Source: Halichondria panicea
Taxonomy: Eukaryota; Porifera; Demospongiae; Suberitida; Halichondriidae
Direction: 5' to 3'
Length of the DNA stretch: 64,000 bases
NCBI RefSeq assembly: GCF_963675165.1
Contig: NC_087383.1
Coordinates: 1,580,979-1,644,978 of the forward strand
Below the pieces are notes generated by a model that saw only the letters and a list, made by a program, of their open reading frames with translations, did no database searches and was not told the DNA's origin. Position 1 is the stretch's first letter, and each line of letters starts with the position of its first letter. A program made the position numbers and the translations under genes. Below are positions 1 through 13,300 of the stretch, one piece after another.

Positions 1-143
1 GATCTTTTGATTTCATGTCTGCATCCTGACTTTATTTATAGTTATAAAGTAAAGCAGTTTCTCCATATTCCTTAATTTTTTTATACACCGTCACTGATGA
101 CGTTACAATAAGAGAATCGTAATATGCTGGTATTCTCTCTCAG

Positions 144-485
144 GTACTCCGGAGGTGGCTGGTCTCACTCCTATTCAGGGCATGGAGATAGTGAGGGGCT
201 GCAGAGGACTCAATCTGATTGGTGCCGATGTTGTTGAGGTATTTATTCATCTAATCACTATAATTATTAGCATGCCTTACATATCACTCTGTACATTCTA
301 TTAGTCCTACACTTGTCTATCTGCATCAAAAGTTTTTATAGAAAAAAAAACACCTCCAGGTGAACCCTCTGTACGACCCTAGTGGAGTCACTGCCAACAT
401 GGCTGCCAATCTCCTCTTTGAAATACTGTGTGTCCTACCAGGAGTCAAGTACACGGACCCACCCACCAGCAACTTTGACTTCTAA
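144..485 (+). CDS. Agmatinase-like ureohydrolase, copy 1 (3' end only)
   Basis: These are the last two exons of a ureohydrolase whose upstream exons lie outside the window: 144-238 (after an AG acceptor) and 360-485, ending in TAA. They encode the C-terminal part of the agmatinase fold, beginning [20 protein letters not shown] and ending in TSNFDF. The stretch is almost identical to the last two exons of the complete copy downstream (835-2236): exon 144-238 differs at one silent base and the final exon at a handful. The intron between them is unrelated in sequence to the matching intron of copy 2. Family knowledge: such enzymes hydrolyse agmatine or other guanidino compounds to urea. The metal-binding half is not visible here, so activity cannot be judged. 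Confidence 0.85.
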
Positions 486-834
486 AGCAACTATCATTGC
501 TTATAGCAAGCTCTTTAAACTACTTTAATGTTACTATTATAGACGGGTAGTAATTTCAGATTTTTCTCTGTTTTTAGGGTACTAATTTTGGCAGATTTGT
601 AGCAAATTCATTAGCATAATATTAAAGATGTATAACTTTAATGTAAAGTTTTGAGTCAGATACAAAAGGGCTAGCTTGCTTAGCATACTCTCAAAAGTAC
701 ACTCTCAAAAGTACATTTTCATAAGAAAAAAGTTTTTAATGAGATTCATAATTTTTTTAATGCGTTTATTATGAGCGCGGACTTAATTTAGCCTTAATTA
801 CAAATTCGCTAAAAATAAAAATAAAATAATTAAG
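486..834. other. Spacer between the two agmatinase copies
   Basis: An AT-rich spacer of about 350 bp with no coding signal. It holds a short direct repeat of ctctcaaaagtaca near 690-715. It presumably contains the 3' UTR of copy 1 and the promoter of copy 2, but I see no defined element. Confidence 0.5.
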
Positions 835-2236
835 ATGTTGTGCTCATTGAGAGCCTCCCTGAGGCTGGTGTGTAGGCAGAACAGAAGATTGCTGCACAAT
901 TCTACTGGTGTGTGTCAGTTCAACAAGCCTGTGAGTGGCTATGTCATGCCTCGCTCTGGTGGTATCGCCACAACCTTCAGACTGCCACTGCATGAGAACT
1001 CTCCTCAAGGACTGGATGCATGCTTCGTGGGGATACCCATGGATACTGGAGCCTCCAACAGATCCGGTACAAGACTTGGTGAGCCGTCACAGCTAGCCGA
1101 ATAGAAGGGTGTGAGAGAGGTGTGATAGGGATTGGCATTTTAAACTGAAATGGTTTAAAATATGACTAACGGAGAATTTGTACTACTGTTCTTTTCTAAC
1201 AGGTCCACGACATATTCGATACGAGTCTGTTCTAATTCGAGCCCTGAGCATGTCTGGAACGATGCCGTTTGATTCACTGCAAGTGGCTGATATTGGAGAC
1301 GTCCCAATAGTCCCGTACAACATCCAGAGGTCATGTGACATCATCACTGACTACTACAACAACATCTTAAAGGCTGACTGCACTCCACTAACTATGGGCG
1401 GGGATCACACACTCACTTACCCCATATTGAGAGCAATCAAAGAGAAATATGGAGCAGTGGGTTTAATCCAAGTCGATGCTCATTTAGATCTTGAACAGGA
1501 GATGATGGGAGAACCTATTGCACACGGAACTCCATTCAGAAGAGCTTTGGATGAGGAATTAATTGATCCCACTAAGATGTTCCAGATTGGCCTCAGAGGA
1601 AGCCTGTATGTTGAGGAGGAGATTCAGGAAGAGTTTGTTGAACCGCAAAAACTGGTGAGTTTATTCATAGTCGATTCGTGGCAAAACGGGGCAGTAATAA
1701 ATTATTGCATGTGTAATCACATACACATGGACACACTCATCTCCAGGGCATTCGTATGGTTCTGGCGGAGGACTGCTGGCACAGGTCACTTGAACCCCTC
1801 ATGGCCAAGATACGACAAGAACTGGGAGACACTCCCGTCTATCTCAGCTTTGATATCGATGGCATTGACCCTTCTTGCTGTCCTGGCACAGGTGAGAGTG
1901 TATTAAGCCATCATGATTATCTCTGCCTCTGAAGCCTGTTAATTGGCTTCTTTCTCAGGTACTCCGGAGGTGGCTGGTCTCACTCCTATTCAGGGCATGG
2001 AGATAGTGAGGGGCTGCAGAGGACTAAATCTGATTGGTGCCGATGTTGTTGAGGTAATTATTCTTCCACTTACAATTAATCGTTAAAACCGTTCAACCAC
2101 CTCCATGCAGGTGAACCCTCTGTACGACCCTAGTGGAGTCACTGCCAACATGGCTGCCAATCTCCTCTTTGAGATGCTCTGTGTCCTACCAGGAGTCAAG
2201 TATACGGACCCACCCACCAGCAACTTTGACTTTTAA
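835..2236 (+). CDS. Agmatinase-like ureohydrolase, copy 2 (complete)
   Basis: Five exons: 835-1078, 1203-1654, 1747-1891, 1959-2053, 2111-2236. They total 1062 nt and encode 353 residues. The N-terminus is basic and Ser/Arg-rich (MLCSLRASLRLVCRQNRRLL), typical of a mitochondrial targeting peptide. All three manganese-binding motifs of the ureohydrolase superfamily are visible: GGDHT, DAHLD and SFDIDGIDP, which supply the six metal ligands. The order and spacing fit the AGMAT branch rather than arginase ([20 protein letters not shown]). Agmatinase converts agmatine to putrescine and urea, but members of this branch also act on other guanidino acids, so the substrate is inferred. This is the downstream member of a tandem pair. 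Confidence 0.9.
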
Positions 2237-2585
2237 TCAAAGAACTCTATAATCATTAACGTACATGCCATGCTCTACAATAATATTATGATATGACTGG
2301 TTTTCTCAACAGTTTATAAATATTTTCTCAATGCCAAAAATAGTGACATAATGATGCAACAATGGTACAATACGATTACTATACAATAAAATATAGATTG
2401 TCTCTATAGTTTTTCGGTCAGCTCTGGTACAGCCTGTGTGGGAGGGGAGAGGGGTTGGAAGTGAGAGCTTGTAACAAGTATAGTACAATTTCGATGTATC
2501 TATACATCCACGTAAATGCTCTTTAGTGTTCTAATGCAAAAAGCTACATGTACTCAAAGAGAGCTCGTATTCTCAACAGCACACA
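2237..2585. other. Convergent 3' region between agmatinase and ETFA
   Basis: Non-coding AT-rich sequence of about 350 bp between two convergent stop codons. It must hold both 3' UTRs. No repeat or RNA gene is recognisable. Confidence 0.5.
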
Positions 2586-4683
<2,098 letters not shown>

Positions 4684-4904
4684 TTTTATTATTCTATATA
4701 AAGCGCATAATTAAAGATCAGGTGCATAGGTCAAACCATAGCCATAGGTCAAACTACAGTTCATGCGGCCTGAAATCGAGGCTACTAGCCACATGGATCA
4801 CCAAAGCAACATGGAGTGCAGTGTGGATATTGGTGAAATGTGTGTTCATAAAGAATGTTTCATTGCTGTATATTTTGCATAAAAAACTATTTGTTCCAAT
4901 GCAG

Positions 4905-7118
4905 GTCCAACAAAAACTATCAACCGCCCAAGAAGAAAAGGTGATAATTCAAAGATATAATTATTATGTATATATATATACGTACTAGCCTCGAGACCAG
5001 GCTGTTCGTTGTCTGAAAGAACGCCTGGGTCAAGTTCCAATGTAGAACTTATCTAATTAGTCCAGGAATTTCTTGGACTGATAATTGCCCACAACAACCA
5101 TACTTACCTGTGAATATCATTATGATGCTTCCAGTAACATGCAGCTGGCTATAGTATTGTTGTGTTTGCGGTTACCACGATCATGTTCACAAATACTCAA
5201 GCCTAACCACTCGCTGACTCAGCTAGACGAGTTCTACATTGGAACTTGACCAGGCGTTCTTTCAGACAACAAACGGCCTAGTCTCGAGGCTAGTACGTAC
5301 ATCTTGCTTAGTCTCGCGGGCCATACTTTGAACTGATTTTATATACTATATCTTCAAAGTGTGGCCTGCGAGACTACGTCTTGCTTTGATTAAGTATTTG
5401 TTTACTGTTTATAAATTTTTCCCACTCTAGGAGGGTCCAGACATTATCCCATGACTTCACGCAAGAAGATGATGATGATGCCCAAATCGTGCAACCACCG
5501 GTAGTCCTAGTGGAGGAGTGAGTTTACATAGCTCATTCTTGATGCGTGAGAGTTTGGAGTTCTAGAGTTTCACTTCCTCCCACTTATTGTACACCACATC
5601 TGTATGTACATGCACTGCATATACTACTTAACTACGTCTTAAATTTCACTATAATCACACATAACATAATTTTCGTTCGCCGTGCTATCTGAATAGTTCG
5701 AGTGCGTGGGACCATAAATTATTTAGTCTCCAGTCATTAAGCAAACATACAATTTATAGACGCCTACATTCACTGATGCGTTGGAGTTGATTGAATGGCT
5801 ATTTGAAATCTTATACGATTGAATTAAAGGATGGCGTGTCCTGAATCCCAGATGTGGGGGGTTCTATTAATTACTTTAGGAGCCTAAATTTCTCATGTGA
5901 TAGACTTTTGAACAGCGATACTTGTAAGTTTAATACAGACAAAGCATAACATGCTCTAGGAATGTAATCTTAGACCTGTTTTCGTAGCTAACTTTGCGGG
6001 TCCTTAAACTTGAATTAAGAGTGTCCAATAAAGTATCTGTTTCGTAGTCCTACAGTAATTACAGTGTGCTTAGATCAGGATTGCTTTCATGGCCCAAATT
6101 TTCCATTCTCTGAAATAAAGCATGGACTGTAAGTGGGTACTATAGAACAAAAAGACAACACTTAACAATACCATGCTTGATGGTGATGGTTCTATAAGTC
6201 TTTCATTTAGGGAAGCTTCAATAAAATAATTACACTGTATCTGGTCCCTCTAATTGTGTTTGTATTATTTTCAGGAGGTCTTCTCAGCTGGTGCCTGCCT
6301 CACCATACCTGTGTGATCTCAACGACACTCTCTCTGAAAACTTTCACTCGCCCGTTGAGAAACGTAAATGTCCCACCCTCTCCACTTTTAACACCCCTCA
6401 CCCCCTCACACCTCTCACTACATCCAAACCAAAGGCAAAGGCAGTAGCACTCTCCACTAGGCCTCCAGCTAGACCTCTCATCTCCCAGACAGTCAAACGA
6501 GCTTTGGATTTTAGCAAAACCAAGCGAGAGCTAGATAAAGAGTGGCTGGAGAAAATTGTGGATTCCAGATGTGCACAACAAGACATGCATTGCCCTGTAT
6601 CCTTATGTAGATCTAGATGTGTGTTTCAGTATGTAGCATTCATTCCACTGAGTTGTGTGTTTGTTGTACCTGTCACAGAGACTAGTTGTGAGGCATCCAA
6701 AGCATTAGCACATGTCTCATAAGTTAATGATGCATATAATCTATGTCCCAAAACGTGAGCAAAACTACCAAATAAAGTCTTGGGCCACCTGTTCCTCATC
6801 ACTATGTTTACTGTGGATCTATAATCATCAAGTATTCATAGTCATAAGCCTTTATACAATAACATGCCCGTTCTCCTATTTGTTAACCATGATGTTTTTG
6901 CAGCACATGAGTATAACACAGGGTACTATTTTGTGTGCAGTAACAGAATCCTTAACTGACATTGCCAGCCTTACACACCGCCTTCATTGAACCTGTCTAC
7001 TCTACTTGAGTCTAGAGCAGTGATTCTACCTGACCATCCCAACCAGACCAGTCGCCCCGAGGACAGACCCAACTTCAACCACCTGAGCATTCTACGTTAT
7101 ATCCCTCGCGAAGAGTGA
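4905..7118 (+). CDS. Unrecognised basic protein with NLS-like start (5' end uncertain)
   Basis: I do not recognise this protein. Exons in compatible phase: 4905-4940, 5431-5517, 6275-6596, 6969-7118 (stop TGA). The first exon encodes an NLS-like PPKKKRRV, followed by an acidic patch (QEDDDDAQ). The middle is Ser/Thr/Pro-rich and ends in a charged, probably helical stretch (SQTVKRALDFSKTKRELDKE). The last exon reads SLNLSTLLESRAVILP and ends in LRYIPREE. The phase entering 4905-4940 needs an upstream exon, and no ATG in that phase is evident. An ATG-containing exon ending at 4832 exists but is in another phase, so the N-terminus is unresolved. The gene is divergent from ETFA. It is probably a short nuclear protein, which is an inference from composition only. 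Confidence 0.5.
4985..5293. mobile_element. 309-bp MITE with about 63-bp TIRs (TAGCCTCG ends)
   Basis: Arms 4985-5047 and 5231-5293 are inverted repeats of about 63 bp, starting ctagcctcgaga and running through ttctttcagacaac and aagttccaatgtagaac. They are flanked by tacgta on both sides (a possible 6-bp target duplication, palindromic). There is no coding content. The terminal tagcctcg is shared with the RecQ-carrying element at 45217-46020. Confidence 0.85.
5309..5375. repeat. Short perfect-type foldback
   Basis: An inverted repeat. The arm tagtctcgcgggccatactt (5309 onward) pairs with its complement ending at 5375 (aagtgtggcctgcgagacta), around a loop of about 20 bp. Similar words (tcttgctt) lie on both sides, suggesting a small foldback transposon next to the MITE. 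Confidence 0.6.
5518..6274. other. Intron of the unrecognised gene
   Basis: 757 bp of intronic sequence with no recognisable element or coding signal. Confidence 0.4.
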
Positions 7119-7362
7119 ACATTTGCATAGTATAGTATCATCTCATAATCCGTCAACACAAACTAACATGTCCTGTCAATATTCATTGTGATTGTGGTAT
7201 TTTAACAAAGTGCATTCCTATCAATTGAGTGTGTGGGTGTTTGTGTGGTCAACAGAAGCCCTGGTATGCACACATTTTAGGGGTGGGGCTTGTATGCTGC
7301 AACACTTAGCAAAGCAGCTCAGCTTTTGTAGCACAACTATAGTATAGCTAAAGTTATTAACA

Positions 7363-10300
7363 ATGAAGACTTTAGGTATTTTAGTAGTACTCTATTTATT
7401 CACCATTAATGGCCTTTCTTCTGGAAGTCTTGAGAGACAGTAAGTTTGCTGTAACTAGGCCTGTAGCTAGTGTACTTTAATAGCTGGATCAAATGTGTAT
7501 TTTGTAGCAATGTATGGTATTGAATTGCTAGGACATATCTCCCATTAGTACATCAACTGTTTTCTCTTCCCCTACAGACGAATTGTAACTAACGAAGAGA
7601 ATGCCCTCTGCTGTGATAGAAACCCTGCAGTTTACTATCTTGAGGAAGGGGATTCCGATGGCTGGGTGATTTTCTTTGAGGGTGGTGGTGGCTGCTCCAC
7701 TGCACAAGAATGCAACGAACGTTATCTAAACAACAGTACTAGGATTCTTATGTCAGCAAAAAAGCTCACACAAAGCATTGAGGGAAAAGATTTGCTCTCA
7801 AATAATATGGAGGACAATCCTTTATTTCACGGTTTTACTCATGTTCTTGTGCCGTATTGCTCCCAAGATGCATTTTTGGCCAATAGTTCTCTACCAGTAG
7901 TAGACCTTGGGGACTCTAAGAATATCTCGTATGTGTTTAGAGGACGAGTGATACTGCAATCCATCATTCAAGACTTGTTGCCACTTGGTTTGAACAGCTC
8001 AAAACGTGTGGTACTCGCTGGAAGCAGTGCTGGTGGGGTTGGAATACTGAATAACCTGGAGTGGATAAAAGAACACCTAAGTCCCTCTGTTGAACTATCT
8101 CTTATCATCGATTCATCGTGGTTCATTCCATACAGTGGCTATCATGCCATTAACTTTTCATTGGAATATGCAAACTTTTACAACCTCGATCAGCCTGCTT
8201 GTCTCGATCACTCTCTTGGTTTCCCATGCTGCACCTCTCTTGCTTGTCTTCTAACAGATGACTCCATTCAGAGATCTCTTCCACACACATTCTTTGTCAC
8301 AAGTTTATTCGATATATTCACACTGGAGGAGAGCCTAAAGGACATTATTGAAATGTTGGATTTCTCGGCATCTGCGGAAATCAGTGATCAGGACTTTCTG
8401 CGAATGTTTAATACTTACGGTGCCCTCATGAACAGTACACTGTTGGACACCTTTGCTCATCGTAACAATCCAAATGTATCTGTTTTTGCACCATCTTGTA
8501 CTCAGCATGTTTTTCTTGCCACCTCTAGTCTCTGGGACGAAAATGGTCTTCTCAATGCCACTGTTGATGGAAGCTTCACAGAAGGTGTTTTCCGTTTGAC
8601 TAATCCTGTAAAAAGTGGCCAATGGAACTCAGTGAAGATAAATATGACCATCAATGAAACACGACACATCAGTTTACATGAAGCTCTTCAAAACTGGTAT
8701 AATGATAGCAAAAGCCAAGTGTTTTATGCTGACGTATGCAGAGGTCCGGCTTGTGGCGAGTGTCCCAGTACAATCAGGCTGGAATTTACCTATGACCTCT
8801 GGGCCAACGAAGCAATAATCGCTGTGCTTGTAGTCTCATCAGTAATGGCAGCCCTTCCACTATTTATCAAACTATTTCTCTACATGTATATGAAGTGTAT
8901 GCTCTATCGACAAAAGCTATACATCTATAACATAACTCGAACTCAAAAGAACAAGCCCAAGTTTCCAAAAGCTGTTCATGCTGTGAGTGTATCTTGTACA
9001 AATCTCTACTACCTTCTAGACACAACTGAGAACACTAACAAACCAGAATTGGAGCAAAATGAAGTAGCACACATACATGACAGTCATTATCGCCTGTCTG
9101 CATTTGCCAACACTGTTGTACCTTGCTGCAAGCCGTTGTGTTATCGCTACAATGCACCAGTAGGAGACAGTGAATGTGGAAAAGCTGGCAGTCCCACACA
9201 ACCAAACCCAACTTGCTTCAATGGTCTAAAATCAGATTCAGGCATCTCCTCGTCGAATGTGAGTCAGTCTATCAACAAGAGTTATAGCGATGCTACGAGT
9301 ATGGACTTAATAATTGAGTCTAGACCCAGTCCCGTTCACAAGCCACCCAAGAGCTCCTCCTCCTCCTCTTCGAGAAAGAAGAAGGTTATCCTACGCCAGG
9401 TGAACATGTACGTGAATCCGGGAGAGCTCCTGGCAATTATGGGACCATCTGGATCGGGCAAGACCACCCTACTGGACGTGATACTGGGGAGACGAAGGAC
9501 TGGACATGTGCAGGTAATTATACGTGTGATAAATGGTCGTGAATATCCTTTACATGTCGTTACAGTACTGAGGTGTATTTTGTGCAGCGTAGCTTTCCTT
9601 GATATGTCTAAATGTTGTATTCTCGTTGTTGTGGCTTGAATGTGGAATGTGCTGAATGCGTTGTAATTGTGATCTCCCTGTAAATTATATTATCCCATAT
9701 TTGACGGTGATATTGGAAGCTCTACAGTGTAAAGTGTGCATGTGATTACTTAAGTAATGGCCTGCTTGGGTGTTCTGTAATGGACTGTAAAGCACGAGGC
9801 TCCTGTCTCCATAATACATCTAGTCTGGGTTGCATAATTATTGCTTTTGTGGTTGATTTTACACCCCCACACATAAACACCACGATGTTGATTCTGCTCG
9901 CTCCAAATAACATCACACAGACACACAATATTGTCCATTGTCAATTTAATCAACAGCCCTTGAAGCACTGTAATTGTACTCGGGGAAGATGGCAAAGGAA
10001 TTTTCCTGATTAAATTACCACTTCCCTAGTTTGGTGCGAAACGTTTGCCAGCTGGGAATTGCTAACTCTGTTGACACTTGTTTAATTTACATGTTGGTGT
10101 TCTCAAGTGATAACGGCCACAAACACTTGAATTCCTAAAGGGATGTCATCACATGCCAACTCTATAAGGAACAAAACCTCTTGTGTGTTTATCCCATTAC
10201 ATTATGCATTCCGTACATGTAGCAGCCTGCTGCCATAGCAATGCTTTCTATTTCCTGTCTCCCTCCTGGTATAGTGTCTAAAGCTGAGAGCCACTCCCTC

Positions 10301-13300
10301 CCTTATATATACCCTCCTTGTCTGATAACTTAAAATTTAAAACTGCCAAGCTGTCTTATACATTCATCAATAATTTCTTGTTTACAGCGTTCCTAAGGCT
10401 CCCAATTTCTTATCTTACCATAATACGTTTGTCTCATTTAGAAGTAACAACAATACATTTGTGCTTCTCTTTGAATTTAACAAATAACTTAATTGTGCAA
10501 ACTTTTCTGCAGGGTGATATATATGTGAACGGCTCCCCATTAACAAAGATGAGAGACTGGTTTATCATGAACACTGGCTACGTGCGACAACTGGCCACCT
10601 CATTCTACAACGAGCTGACTATTCGAGAGAATCTTCTCTTCTCCATGAACATGCAAGCTCCAGTTGGTATGACTCTGACCCAAAAACTGGAACGTGTGGA
10701 GCAAGTCATCAGAGAGACTGGACTTCAAGAACAAGCAGACTTTGTAGTTGGTAGTGGGATAGGTCTCGGTCTAAGTGGAGGACAGGTGGGTTTGTATTAT
10801 ACACTAGTGTGGTTATTGTGCGTGGGGATGCATAGCAATCTTAGTTGACATACATCGTGATCTATTTTCTCTGAAATACTTTCAAAAGCTGTCAACATAA
10901 ACTGAAGCCTTGCTTGTTTAACAGTGTACATTCCTCTCCGTCCCATACAGCGCAAGAGATTGACGATTGCCGTTCAGTTGTTGAGTATGCCCAACATCAT
11001 ATTTCTGGACGAGCCTACATCAGGTGACAACCACTTAACCACCCACACACATGCTTTGTTACGCTAGTTTACTACATTGGTATGTGTAGCAATAAATACA
11101 GTTCTGTTCGTGTAATCACTTCCCCCACATTCTTCAAACCACCATCATTTGTGTTGTTATCATCACTGACAAACTCCACACTTGTATATACATGACAATT
11201 ATCATATGAGAGATTTGAGGTGATAGGGTACCAACAGTTAAGTTGATGGTACCCTATCACCTCAAATATGTGAGAGATCACCTCAAATCTCTCACAGCTG
11301 CATGTAGCATCATATATCCATCTCCACACACAACACACCAACACATCCTCGGTACCTCACACCTCACATACTCACACTCACATACCCACACCCACACACC
11401 CTCCCTCCCTCCCCTCCCCTCCCCTCCCTACCTCACACACCCTCCCTCCCTCACACCTCACACACTGTCACAGGCCTCGACTCGGCTTCCTCTCTGGACA
11501 TTCTAAAGAGCCTGCAAGTGATGGCTGGCACTGGCAGAGCCATTGTTGTGACTATTCACCAACCACGCTCTGAGATTTTTCACGCCTTTGACAAGATCCT
11601 GCTATTGTGCAAAGGACAAGTGGCATTCTTCGGTTCTCCGGTCAAAGTTTGGGATTTTTTCCAGAGGGCCATTATCAATGAAGAATTGGAGGTACCACAT
11701 TTGAAATTCAATGCTTGGTGTGCATGTTGGTGGTACTTTTTTAGACAATGATCTACATATTAGGAATCTGCCCCTCTATTCAGTACCAACCACAATCTCA
11801 CAAAGTACACAACCTCTCGCATCCTCTCTCTTACAGTAAATACCAGCAGCTGCATATGTGGGATGTTTTTTCCTAATGAATATTGTTAATTTTGATTGTT
11901 TACTAAAAAGCTATCTTGTTTATTGATATTTTATGTCCATTAGCTGTAATAGCACATTACCAAAATCCACTATGTTTCTGTGTCCATAATTATGTAGAAA
12001 CACGAGGGTCAAGTGCAGGACCAGATCTTGGACCATCTTAAGGAGAAGAAGTCACAGGACCAGGTGCTCAATGCCTACAACAAAAGTCTCGAGCCAAAGA
12101 AGGTCAAATCGGCTGTCCTGGAGGGTAGGGAGCACACTGATTCTGCACCCTCACCTATTTACAAGTAAGTCTGCCTGTGCAATATGGAAGACCAAATGCA
12201 TTCTCTGGGGACCCAGATGTTAGGAATCAAGTCTCCATTCACTATATGTTGTAGTAACAAGTCTCTAAGTACTGTTAATTAAAACTTCCCTCTGCATTAA
12301 ACCTCTGAAATGGCATGTATGTACATGTACTATATTTACTGTGTTTCTACGTCTACGCATGTACAGACGTGACCCTGGGCTCTGGCAAAGGCTTGTTTCA
12401 CTGGAAGCTAGGGCTTCACTGAGGCAAACCTTCTTCTCCATCATCTACCTTCCTGTAGTGTACACCGTGTTCGGGGCATTATTGGGTAAGTTTACTTGCA
12501 TTCTTGCATTCATTACCAAGTATCGTGTGTCCTGTGTATTCTTGCATTCATTACTAAGTATCGTGTGTCCTGTGTTTACATCATTTGCTCTTCCTTTTAT
12601 TGTGTACTAATTACAGGAATGCTATAACATACGTTGTGTATTAGGAGAATGCCTATAAGAGTTGTGTTTTCATGGTTGTGGCTGTGTGAAATATGTTATC
12701 TTAATGACCTATATGATTACAAATGTTTGCTCTCATTACTACAGGGACAACATATCTGAGAACGCAGAATCCCCTCCAAGTCATGTCCGTTACTTGTCTT
12801 CTCAGTTGCTCCAGCTCTCTCTTCATGAGCTCCATTGTCATGAGTCTACTGATTGAGCCCCTCAAACTATTCCAACTAGAACAATCAGACGGAGTGTCGA
12901 GATCGTACGAATTGATCTTACAAGTCTTCTTCAGAATGAGCTTTGTGGGGACCATACCACTATCCGTGTGTGCTACACTAGTCTTTGCTTTAGTCTACTT
13001 GCAAGAGGATTTCCAAGTGTATGTCATCGTTCTACTATCGTTTCTGCTCGTAAATCAAGTCTGGATTTCAATTTTTATTCTCCTAACGGTACTAGCTCCA
13101 TCTCAGGCCCATAGACTGTGTCCCGTCTTTGCAGCTGTTGGCGGTTTCTGGTGTGGATTCATCATCCCCAAACCTCTCATGCCTGACTACTACGAGTGGA
13201 TTTTCTATATCAACCCTTCGTATTATGCCTACTCTGCTACTAGTGTGACTGTACTCAACGGATTGGACCTGCAGTGCTCCAGAGCCTCAGAACTCGAGTG

